From Bernardetiaceae bacterium (GTDB taxonomy: Bacteria > Bacteroidota > Bacteroidia > Cytophagales > Thermoflexibacteraceae): a stretch of DNA of 64,000 nt. Position numbers and translations under genes: made by a program. The notes below the pieces were generated by a model that did no database searches, was not told the DNA's origin, and saw only the letters and a program-made list of their open reading frames with translations. How positions within the stretch are numbered: position 1 is the first letter of the stretch; each line of letters starts with the position of its first letter. The DNA is taken from assembly GCA_025056255.1 (NCBI GenBank), contig JANWVT010000013.1, positions 1 through 64,000 of the forward strand. The letters are read 5' to 3'. Shown piece by piece: positions 46,801-53,108 of the stretch.

Positions 46801-47155
46801 TTTTATTAACAACGGCGCGGCAGGCTGGGAGTTCCGCCCACTGGCATGGCAGGCACAAGTATCGCCCGTGCAGGCTATTCTGCCGATGGATTTCAACGGC
46901 GACGGCAATACAGACTTGTTACTGGCTGGCAACTTCTTCGACGTGCTACCCGAAATTGTGCGCTATGATGCCCTGTATGGACTACTGCTGGCAGGCGACG
47001 GCAAAGGAAACTTCAATCCTGTGCATCCCTTAGAAAGCCGTATGGTCATGAAAGGGCAGGTGCGCCACCTAAGAGCAGTGACGCCTAAAAATGGTAAACC
47101 GCTAATTATTGCTGCTAAAAACAATGAGCCAGTACAAGTGTGGCGGGTGAAATAA
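43847..47155 (+). CDS. Large FG-GAP/VCBS-repeat lipoprotein with UnbV (CRTAC1) domain
   Basis: A 1102-residue lipoprotein (lipobox ALTLVLLGC-K near residue 17). It has at least ten FG-GAP/VCBS units with D-x-[DN]-x-DG calcium loops, e.g. GDINNDGLPDIFL, FDYDRDGDLDLYL and GDLDNDGDLDLIV, forming one or two beta-propellers. An ASPIC/UnbV domain lies near 505-590 (NPNGIGAKVAVYHGG, MPNRGFQSSVDWTLVFGLG). A second propeller follows to the C-terminus. Such proteins are exported, bind Ca2+ and in Bacteroidota are often linked to polymer uptake, though no SusC/SusD pair is next to it. Long antisense frames inside are artefacts of its repeats. Confidence 0.9.
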   Translation: MKTIRYGIALTLVLLGCKQENNTYQPQDALFTALSPAETGIRFTNTVTPEKDFNIFNYRNFYNGGGVAIGDINNDGLPDIFLTSNQGDCKLFLNKGNFQFEDITQKAGVAGKRAWSTGVTFADINADGWMDIYVCNSGNKKGDDKANELYINNGNLTFTEKAAEYGLDDRGYGTHAAFFDYDRDGDLDLYLLNNSFTPIGRLGYANLREQRDPLGGDKLFRNDNGKFTDVSEQAGIYGSLIGFGLGITIGDVNNDNWLDIYISNDFYERDYLYVNQRNGTFAELSKDYFQHESLSSMGADIADLNNDGWQDIYVTDMLPWDDYRLKTTTTFEGYDLFNLKLSRDFYYQYNQNSLQLNNGNGTFSEVARLAQVHATDWSWGALIFDMDNDGQKDIFVANGIHKNLTDQDFVNFLASEENLRRVQTGNFNIQEYLDLMETKPVSNYAFHNMGNMHFVNKAREWGLGEPGFSNGAAYGDLDNDGDLDLIVNNVNMPVGIYRNNATEKLGNNFLKIKLKGTPTNPNGIGAKVAVYHGGTVQWLQQMPNRGFQSSVDWTLVFGLGKATQIDSVVVIWTDDKMQTLGKTQINQTLTLNYANANQTWQPEKVQSEGYFADATAQTGLQFVHRESEFVDFKRDALLKQKYSTQGPALATGDVNGDGLEDIFFGGAAGQPSQLWLQQTGGKFALKPVAAFDADKATEAVDAVFFDADGDGDMDLFVVTGSNEFNPEDDLLQDLLYLNDGKGNFTKDERLPKLYDSGAAVAAADFDKDGDTDLFVANRLIPAKYGLNPPHTLLINDGTGNFKNYTKRYLPDMETIGMLTDAAWADTDGDGYQDLILFGEWNAPILYKNQQGRHFIADESFAKAAASGFWHTVVPMDVDNDGDIDLIAGNLGLNSRLRIDAAHPAELHINDFDRNGEIEQIISCPAEDGKNYPMLLKGDLQVQVPMIKKKYLKFTDYAAKPINQIFDAAQMEGAIVKTATEQRTGVFINNGAAGWEFRPLAWQAQVSPVQAILPMDFNGDGNTDLLLAGNFFDVLPEIVRYDALYGLLLAGDGKGNFNPVHPLESRMVMKGQVRHLRAVTPKNGKPLIIAAKNNEPVQVWRVK

Positions 47156-47206
47156 GCAAAGCTGACCAGATGCTAAAAAGTTTTGTTTAATTCAAGACAG
47201 CAGTAC

Positions 47207-47274
47207 GCCTACACCGTAGTGCGCCTTCGCACGCGCTACAAATGAATGGTTCGCGAGACGAAACAACGGTAGGC
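47207..47274. repeat. Solitary palindromic element related to the array-associated inverted repeat
   Basis: Outer arms GCCTA…CCGT and ACGG…TAGGC pair (with a two-base bulge) around two inner hairpins: GTGCG-CCTT-CGCAC (47219-47232) and a GTTCG-type hairpin inside 47246-47267. The second part, GGTTCGCGAGACGAAACAAC, aligns with the loop and right arm of the inverted repeats at 50473 and 19521. It lies in the 166-bp gap between the FG-GAP gene and anmK. Confidence 0.55.
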
Positions 47275-47321
47275 TAAAAATTGAATTTTCCAAATATGGA
47301 ATAGCATCACTCACGTCGGTA

Positions 47322-48401
47322 TCAGGACATACGCAGGCATTCCCAAAAAGCACCGCCGCAATTGTCTGCCAAGGCGCCAGTAACGGAGGCTAAACAGTTA
47401 GGTTGCCTTAGGTAGCGCAGTAGTCCTAAGAAGGCAAATACAATGGCTTCTTTAAACGCAATAATCTCTGGGGCAGGAACAACTATTTCAGCATGCGGCA
47501 GTTGGCTACGCAGCAGCTCTACAAAAAAAGTATTAAAAGCACCTCCGCCTGTGAGTAATATCTTGGGGTGTTTGTGTTCGAACTGCTTGATGTTCTTAGC
47601 CAACTGCAGTACAGAATAATGCACTGCTGTACAGAGCAAATCGGCTACTGTGGCACGGCTTGCTTCTATCAGCGGCACATAGTATGCAACAAAGTGCTCC
47701 TTACCCAACGACTTTGGAAAAGGCTTTTGTAAATAAGGGTCTGCATTGAACTGTTCCAACAAGTCGGCGAGCACCTTGCCACTGCGAGCTACTGCTCCAC
47801 TCTTATCATATGGCATCCCCAGTTGATTGGCGAGAAAGTTAAAAATCATGTTCGTAAAGGCTACATCATAAGAAATGCGCTTGCCCTCATACTCGGTGGA
47901 AAAGTTGGAAATGCCTCCCAAATTCACACAAAAATCATACTGCGCAAAAAGCAAGCGGTCGCCTAAGGGCACAAGTGGTGCACCTTGTCCACCTAAGGCT
48001 ACATCTAACTGGCGAAAATCACAAATGACCGGATAGCCTGCCGTAGCTGCTAAGGCAGCTCCATTTCCAATTTGAGCAGTAAGCCCAATGGCAGGCTGGT
48101 GAAAAATAGTATGCCCATGAGAAGCAATAAAAAGAGGCTTTTGGGCTTGTTTACTGATAAACAACCGTGCCTGTTCGCCAAAATAGCGCCCCAGTGTTAC
48201 GTCGGTAAGTGCGTAGTCGAATGCGCTGCTGTTTTCTAATGTGCTTAACTTGGCTTGCCACTCTTCACTGTAAGGCACCGTTTCGGCATTGCATAAACGA
48301 AACTGCCACTGTTTGTTTTGCCAAAATTCAACCAATGCCAAATCAAGTCCGTCTAAAGAAGTTCCAGACATCATGCCAAGTACATAAACGCTGTTTTGCA
48401 T
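47322..48401 (-). CDS. anmK: Anhydro-N-acetylmuramic acid kinase
   Basis: A 359-residue sugar kinase of the ASKHA fold; phosphorylates 1,6-anhydroMurNAc to MurNAc-6-P in cell-wall recycling. Motifs: GMMSGTSLDGLDLALVEF at the N-terminus, SHGHTIFHQP, DFRQLDVALGGQGAPLVP and VNLGGISN. The last is the second phosphate-binding part. MurQ is not adjacent. Its start lies under the promoter of the divergent gene. Confidence 0.94.
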   Translation of the reverse strand: MQNSVYVLGMMSGTSLDGLDLALVEFWQNKQWQFRLCNAETVPYSEEWQAKLSTLENSSAFDYALTDVTLGRYFGEQARLFISKQAQKPLFIASHGHTIFHQPAIGLTAQIGNGAALAATAGYPVICDFRQLDVALGGQGAPLVPLGDRLLFAQYDFCVNLGGISNFSTEYEGKRISYDVAFTNMIFNFLANQLGMPYDKSGAVARSGKVLADLLEQFNADPYLQKPFPKSLGKEHFVAYYVPLIEASRATVADLLCTAVHYSVLQLAKNIKQFEHKHPKILLTGGGAFNTFFVELLRSQLPHAEIVVPAPEIIAFKEAIVFAFLGLLRYLRQPNCLASVTGALADNCGGAFWECLRMS

Positions 48402-48424
48402 ATGGGGCTAATCACTTATTTTTG
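48395..48424 (+). promoter_or_regulatory. Promoter of the 48.4-kb gene group, seven bases from the start codon
   Basis: TTTG (48395-48398), 18-bp spacer, TATTTTTG (48417-48424). The ATG of the next gene is at 48432, only seven bases after the -7 box, so the transcript should begin at or very near the start codon (leaderless mRNA). Confidence 0.65.
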
Positions 48425-48431
48425 TTAAATC

Positions 48432-48839
48432 ATGAGAAAAGATATCGTATTTCCAGTTGTAGAAGGCATTCGAGTAGCCATTGCCTGCCAAGATGAAACA
48501 GCAGAGACGCCTGCATGGGCAGTTTACCTACTCAACACCAACGCATTTGACATAGACAATGTGCTAGTTGTTTCCAAAGGGTACAGTGAAAAACAGCAAC
48601 CACAACAACAGCGCACCTCTATTTTGCGGCAATATTTGGGCACCATTGCTGCTGGTGAACATATTCAAATAGAACTGATAGACCCCTCCGTATTTCATTT
48701 GTTCAATGAATACTGGGTGAGCTATTACGTAGATGGACAAATCTATGACAAGAAATTCATTTTTGTTCCAGAAAGCATTATAGGTGAAAATTTGGTTTAC
48801 ATTCCGCAACTGAAATTAAAAGGTGTTTTGCACTATTGA
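48432..48839 (+). CDS. Conserved hypothetical protein (135 aa)
   Basis: A soluble, probably beta-rich protein beginning MRKDIVFPVVEGIRVAIACQ and containing NTNAFDIDNVLVVSKGY and FHLFNEYWVSYYVDG. No signal peptide or membrane helix. I do not recognise a characterised family; such proteins occur as unnamed ORFs in related bacteria. It is the first gene of a same-strand group with the nuclease-like gene 27 bp downstream, so a shared role is possible. Confidence 0.75.
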   Translation: MRKDIVFPVVEGIRVAIACQDETAETPAWAVYLLNTNAFDIDNVLVVSKGYSEKQQPQQQRTSILRQYLGTIAAGEHIQIELIDPSVFHLFNEYWVSYYVDGQIYDKKFIFVPESIIGENLVYIPQLKLKGVLHY

Positions 48840-48866
48840 TGCTGTGCTCAAAGCCGATAATTTATT

Positions 48867-49523
48867 ATGCGAAATGACTTTTACTTTCAAATCAAAATTG
48901 CTGCTGCACAAGTAGCCTATGCCAAAGCCTTAGTTGAGCACTCTATCCAATACCACACCGTTCCTAACATTTGGGACAACACCGAAAAAGTAAAAGAAAC
49001 GGCAGATTTGCGGTTCACAGGCACACTGGGCGAAGTAGTATTTGCCGATACCTACGGACTGGCAAGACCCACTCGCTCTTTTGGGGCAGCAGACGGGCAA
49101 GATTTGGGTAAAGATTTCCAACTACTGGTAAATGGCAAGGTTTGCAACTTCGACATTAAAACCATGCGCCGAAACACCAATCTGTTTTACACTGGCTATG
49201 TGCTCAATATCCCCTCTTCCCAGTTGCACAAAAAGCACTCACTTACAGATTACTATTTCCATATCAGTATTCACCCCAAAACAGCTAACGACACAGATTT
49301 AGTTGCATCTTTTGTTGGCTTTGTTAGCAAAGAAGAAATTAAAAATGGTGTGGTTGGCAAATTTTATCCTGCTGGTTCTTGGCGCACCAGAAAAGACGGA
49401 ACAAAGTTTCAATTTCATGAAGATACTTACGAAGTAGATTTAAGCGACCTCACAGCCCCACCGCTAAATGACAACATTAGGCAACTCAATGGTTTTGCTA
49501 TGCGCCACATTAGAGCAAAATAA
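48867..49523 (+). CDS. Putative PD-(D/E)XK-fold nuclease
   Basis: A 218-residue soluble protein. A likely PD-(D/E)XK centre is visible: E56 (TGTLGEVVFAD), D83 (DLGKDFQLLV) and D96-I-K98 (CNFDIKTMRR), spaced as in type II restriction and repair nucleases, with a helix bearing E56 first and the two-strand hairpin after it. The C-terminal half includes DYYFHISIHPK and SFVGFVSKEEIKNG. I recognise no named family. Its neighbours are an unknown protein and a DEDD exonuclease, with no methyltransferase nearby, so a classical restriction system is unlikely. Confidence 0.6.
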   Translation: MRNDFYFQIKIAAAQVAYAKALVEHSIQYHTVPNIWDNTEKVKETADLRFTGTLGEVVFADTYGLARPTRSFGAADGQDLGKDFQLLVNGKVCNFDIKTMRRNTNLFYTGYVLNIPSSQLHKKHSLTDYYFHISIHPKTANDTDLVASFVGFVSKEEIKNGVVGKFYPAGSWRTRKDGTKFQFHEDTYEVDLSDLTAPPLNDNIRQLNGFAMRHIRAK

Positions 49524-49600
49524 CCAAACGCAACGGTTGGTTTGCAGGCGAATTTTTTAATTTGTAACAATTCTATTGTGGTTTGAACGGCTTTGCGGCT

Positions 49601-50338
49601 ATGACTCCACCTATGCTAGCGCAAATTTTCCGCGAACTTAAAAATTTGCTGTTCATAGACATTGAAACGGTTGCCCTGCAGCCCGATTTAGATTTGCTAG
49701 ACAGCGCTATGCAAGCACTTTGGAAAAAGCGGGCAAATCGTTTAGCCCCAGACCAACCTGCTGCCGACCTGTACCGACAATATGCAGCACTCTCTGCCGA
49801 ATTTGGAAAAATTATTTGTATTGCAGCTGGTTATTTTTACCTTAGCGAGGAACAGCAACTTTGTTTGCGCATCAAATCGTTTTCAGGCAAAAACGAAAAA
49901 CAATTGCTGACAGACTTTAAAGAACTATTAGAAAACCGATTCAACAAGCGCACGCGGTTGGTAGCCCACAATGGCAAACATTTCGACTACCCTTATTTGT
50001 GCCGCCGAATGCTGATTAACCGCATTGCGCCACCCGCTATTTTGAACATTGCCGACCAAAAACCATGGGAAATTACTCATTTAGACACAATGGAAATGTG
50101 GCAATACGGCGACAGACGCTACTTCACTTCTTTAAGACTACTGGCAACAATTTTTGGCATCAACATAGGAGAAGATACCATGGAGGGCAGTATGGTACAT
50201 GATGTATTCTATCGCGACGAGGACTACGAGCGCATAGCCGCCTATTGCCGTCAAGATGTGCGCGTGACGGCACAGGTTTATTTGGCAATGCGTGGCTATC
50301 CGGATGTGGCATCTGAAAACATTGTCGAACTTTCGTAA
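49601..50338 (+). CDS. Predicted 3'-5' exonuclease (DEDD, PolB-exo-like)
   Basis: A 245-residue RNase H-like exonuclease. ATG at 49601 is chosen over a TTG 18 bases earlier. Exo I is LFIDIETVAL (D-x-E), Exo II is LVAHNGKHFDYPYLCRR, and Exo III ends YCRQDVRVTAQVY. These fit the stand-alone exonucleases related to the proofreading domain of family B polymerases. Metal-dependent hydrolysis of ssDNA or RNA from the 3' end is the expected activity. It lies 77 bp after the putative nuclease in the same direction. Confidence 0.82.
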   Translation: MTPPMLAQIFRELKNLLFIDIETVALQPDLDLLDSAMQALWKKRANRLAPDQPAADLYRQYAALSAEFGKIICIAAGYFYLSEEQQLCLRIKSFSGKNEKQLLTDFKELLENRFNKRTRLVAHNGKHFDYPYLCRRMLINRIAPPAILNIADQKPWEITHLDTMEMWQYGDRRYFTSLRLLATIFGINIGEDTMEGSMVHDVFYRDEDYERIAAYCRQDVRVTAQVYLAMRGYPDVASENIVELS

Positions 50339-50472
50339 ATCAGCTTGACAGTCAGTTGCTTACAGTGGTAAAAAAGCAGGAACAGGTCGGAAAAAGTATG
50401 GCTTTATTTGGCATTTTGCTATATCTGCACAATACTACAAACCCTGTGCTCGTGTGTGTGCTCATATACCGC

Positions 50473-50495
50473 GTTGTTCGCAAGACACAAACAAC
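50473..50495 (+). repeat. 23-bp inverted repeat fused to array 3
   Basis: GTTGTT-CGCAAGACACA-AACAAC. Arms and loop length match the element at 19521-19543. The right arm is shared with the first repeat unit, and CCGC before the left arm can pair with GGCGG after it to lengthen the stem. Confidence 0.75.
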
Positions 50496-50544
50496 GGCGG
50501 CGTGCAACGGCAACGTGCAACGGCAACGTGCAACGGCGGCGTTG
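50493..50544 (+). repeat. Four tandem copies of a 13-bp unit (array 3)
   Basis: Units: AACGGCGGCGTGC, AACGGCAACGTGC twice, AACGGCGGCGTTG. Exactly 52 bp and followed by CAATTG. Variation is concentrated at positions 7-8 of the unit (GG, AG or AA), as in the other arrays. Confidence 0.95.
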
Positions 50545-50623
50545 CAATTGAGTTGTCCAATGCATAATGGCATCACTTACATCACATCAGCCAACAGCAC
50601 ACAACTTTTTGAAAGTAGTACTG

Positions 50624-51319
50624 CTAAACATTTGCCAATGCCAGCACGCCAATTGCTCGGCAACCTTTCTGAACAAGAGGCTTCGCACAAGCTTCAATAG
50701 TAGCTCCTGTAGTAACTACGTCATCTACCAACAGAATCCGCAAGTTTGCTACTTCTGCTTGTGGTAACAGTTGAAATGCGTTTGCCATATTTGCAATACG
50801 CTGCTCTTGTTCCATATAAACCTGCGATACAGTAGCTTTGGCACGAATCACCAAGTCCTCTCGCAGTGCAATACCTGTGGTTTGGCTAATGCCTTGTGCA
50901 AAACAAGCAGCTTGATTGTATCCTCGCCGTTTTTGTCGATCCTTGTGTAATGGCACGGGCACCAAACAGTCAAACTGTTTACTAATATCCACAGCAGCCA
51001 ACTGAGAGCCGTACCATTTGCCCAAATAAATCCCCAGTTCGCAACGGCGGTTGTACTTTATCTCATGTGCCAGCAACTGTGCTATTCCTCCTTCTGAAAA
51101 ATGCAAAAATGCAGACGCATAAACAATCGGTAAACTGCCCTTAAACTTGTCAAACATCTGATTTTCAGTAGGAAACCGATGGAAGTTGGTTAGTGGAAAA
51201 TGCAGCCTACAGTAGGTACAAACCATTTCTTCTTCCAATAGCAATGCCGACCGGCATGCTCCACAAAGGTTAGGAAAAACCAGTTGTACAAAATCGTGCC
51301 ACCACCGAGCTAACAACAT
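50624..51319 (-). CDS. comF: ComF family phosphoribosyltransferase-like protein
   Basis: A 231-residue protein. Four Cys at 19, 22, 34 and 37 (LCGAC…VCTYC) form the N-terminal zinc finger; the C-terminal phosphoribosyltransferase fold carries the PRPP motif LLVDDVVTTGATI and the KDRQKRRGYNQA loop. ComF-type proteins take part in DNA uptake, moving ssDNA across the inner membrane in competent Firmicutes and Proteobacteria; a role in Bacteroidota is inferred from homology. It is alone on the minus strand. Confidence 0.9.
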   Translation of the reverse strand: MLLARWWHDFVQLVFPNLCGACRSALLLEEEMVCTYCRLHFPLTNFHRFPTENQMFDKFKGSLPIVYASAFLHFSEGGIAQLLAHEIKYNRRCELGIYLGKWYGSQLAAVDISKQFDCLVPVPLHKDRQKRRGYNQAACFAQGISQTTGIALREDLVIRAKATVSQVYMEQEQRIANMANAFQLLPQAEVANLRILLVDDVVTTGATIEACAKPLVQKGCRAIGVLALANV

Positions 51320-51362
51320 ATGGCTGCTTTGATGTACTTTTAAGGTAAATTTAAACAGTTAC

Positions 51363-51722
51363 ATGGGAAAAATCGAAGAGTTCAATCAGTATCGCAGCCG
51401 CATGAACGAGCGCATTCTGAGCTCAGACAACTTGGTTATCAAGCGCTTTTTCAATTTAGATACAAATGCCTATGCTGCAGGGCGTTTAGATGTGCGCACC
51501 AAAGAAATGATAGGATTGGCTTGTTCCATGGTGTTGCGCTGCGACGACTGCATCAAATACCACATTGGCAAATGTGTAGAAGCTGGTGTAAGCCCAGAAG
51601 AAATAGAAGAAGTATTTTCCATTGCTTTGGTAATTGGTGGCAGCATTGTTATTCCACATTTGCGCCGTGCTGTGGAGTATTTAGACGAATTTAAACAACA
51701 ACAAGCCCGTGATGATACCTAA
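51363..51722 (+). CDS. AhpD-like carboxymuconolactone decarboxylase family protein
   Basis: A 119-residue all-helical protein with the redox motif C60-x-x-C63 and H67 in LRCDDCIKYHIGKCVEAGV, and EEIEEVFSIALVIGG afterwards. This is the AhpD/CMD-like fold, an alkylhydroperoxidase-type disulfide reductase, not the decarboxylase itself. The next gene overlaps its end by 14 bases, so they are co-translated. Confidence 0.88.
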   Translation: MGKIEEFNQYRSRMNERILSSDNLVIKRFFNLDTNAYAAGRLDVRTKEMIGLACSMVLRCDDCIKYHIGKCVEAGVSPEEIEEVFSIALVIGGSIVIPHLRRAVEYLDEFKQQQARDDT

Positions 51723-52065
51723 TGAAACCAACCTTAAAAAAGACTGGGAGGCACTTTTAGAGCGACTGGAAGCTCATTTTGGCAAAAAACCAGACCTCAA
51801 TGCCATTTTGTTTCTCATTGGCGTACAAGAACTGGGGCAGGGCGTACGCCCTTTTAGCAAAGAAGAGAAACAAGACCTCATGCATATTGCTGTTTGCAAA
51901 GTACTGAGCTATGCTGGGTTTTACGAGTTAGAAGGATTAGATGCAGACGGTTGGCCACACTGGAAGCCAACTGCCAAGCTACCCTTCCTCAACCTTCGTT
52001 TGCAAGAAGAACTACTCAAACAACACATCATAGAGTATTTCCAAAAAGAAGTATTTAGCCAATAA
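51709..52065 (+). CDS. Conserved hypothetical protein (118 aa)
   Basis: Begins MMIPNETNLKKDWEALLERL; a second ATG three bases on is equally possible. The soluble helical protein contains DLNAILFLIGVQELGQG, KEEKQDLMHIAVCKVL and DGWPHWKPT. I do not know a function; the tight overlap with the AhpD-like gene suggests a joint role. Confidence 0.78.
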   Translation: MMIPNETNLKKDWEALLERLEAHFGKKPDLNAILFLIGVQELGQGVRPFSKEEKQDLMHIAVCKVLSYAGFYELEGLDADGWPHWKPTAKLPFLNLRLQEELLKQHIIEYFQKEVFSQ

Positions 52066-52212
52066 ACTTGTGAAAATTGCCTTATAAAAAAGTTGCTATT
52101 GCAACAGATATTTGGATAGGCAAATGCGCTTCGTAGATGCTGCAATATGTGCCATACAACGAACATACATTGCAGCATGCAGAAGCGAAACGTTTGTAAT
52201 CGGTTCAAAAAC

Positions 52213-52977
52213 ATGAAAATCATCAGTTACAACGTGAACGGCATTCGCGCCGCCATAAAAAAAGGCTTTGTAGAATGGCTTGCACAAGAACAGCCCGATA
52301 TTTTATGCTTGCAAGAGGTGAAAGCCTCGCCTGCTCAGATAGATATAACGCCTTTTACCCAAATGGGCTACACACCCTACTGGCATGAGGCAGAAAAGAA
52401 AGGTTATAGCGGCGTAGCTATTTTTTCAAAAATACAACCTGTCCATATCACCTATGGCATGGGGAACCCTAAGTATGATGTAGAAGGGCGTGTAATCAAG
52501 TTCGACCTGCCACATTTTTCTATCTTAAATGTATATATGCCCTCTGGCACTACCGGCGAAAAAAGACAGCAGTTTAAGTACGAATGGTTAGACGATTTTA
52601 TGGTTTACTTGCAAGAGCTGAAACAGCAGCAAATTGGCTTGCTCATAGGCGGCGACTTCAACATTGCCCACCGACCAATAGATATTCACAATCCGGTTGC
52701 TAACAAAAATAGCTCTGGCTTTTTACCCCAAGAACGCGCATGGATGGACGCCTTATTTAGCCAAGGATTTGTAGATTTATTTCGCAAATTTCACCCAGAA
52801 CCGCACCGCTATACGTGGTGGAGCACACGTGCTAATGCACGTGCCAGAAACTTAGGCTGGCGAATAGATTACTGGGTAGCTGACTTTACGCTACAAGAAC
52901 AAGTTACAGATTGCGATATTTTGCAACAAGTTATACACTCCGACCACTGTCCGGTAACTGTAAAAATTCGTGTGTAG
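52213..52977 (+). CDS. xth: Exodeoxyribonuclease III / AP endonuclease
   Basis: A 254-residue enzyme of the exonuclease-endonuclease-phosphatase superfamily; cuts at abasic sites and has 3'-5' exonuclease activity in base-excision repair. The ATG at 52213 gives the family start MKIISYNVNGIRAA. Catalytic residues: N7, E35 (CLQEVKA), the GGDFNIAH pair and the C-terminal SDHCPV His. RIDYWVAD is also typical. Earlier in-frame start codons are rejected because they add an unrelated Cys/Asn-rich segment. Confidence 0.94.
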   Translation: MKIISYNVNGIRAAIKKGFVEWLAQEQPDILCLQEVKASPAQIDITPFTQMGYTPYWHEAEKKGYSGVAIFSKIQPVHITYGMGNPKYDVEGRVIKFDLPHFSILNVYMPSGTTGEKRQQFKYEWLDDFMVYLQELKQQQIGLLIGGDFNIAHRPIDIHNPVANKNSSGFLPQERAWMDALFSQGFVDLFRKFHPEPHRYTWWSTRANARARNLGWRIDYWVADFTLQEQVTDCDILQQVIHSDHCPVTVKIRV

Positions 52978-53108
52978 TATTGTTCCTTTATTTGCACAGT
53001 GATTTTTTATGCTTAATATAGCAAGCATAATTATCAATTTGCATATTGTTTTCAATGCTTTGTACCTTGCAGCAAAACCTTGAATCTATGATGCTTAACC
53101 CATTTTAT

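Larger units (their letters stand above)
50339..50623. other. Intergenic region with inverted repeat and array 3
   Basis: Contains the inverted repeat 50473-50495 and the third 13-bp array 50493-50544. The plus-strand frame covering them has no coding character. Nothing else recognised. Confidence 0.6.

Noticed and set aside
47246-47274. GGTTCGCGAGAC as a tRNA T-arm
   Set aside because: No acceptor, D- or anticodon arms can be drawn around it; it fits the palindromic element instead.
49522-49556. Terminator after the PD-(D/E)XK-like gene (AACCAA/TTGGTT)
   Set aside because: Only six pairs, and the T-run starts about ten bases after the stem; too weak to claim, and it would split the three-gene group.
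19441-50544. 13-bp arrays as CRISPR
   Set aside because: Units are 13 bp, directly abutting with no spacers, and no cas gene is present.
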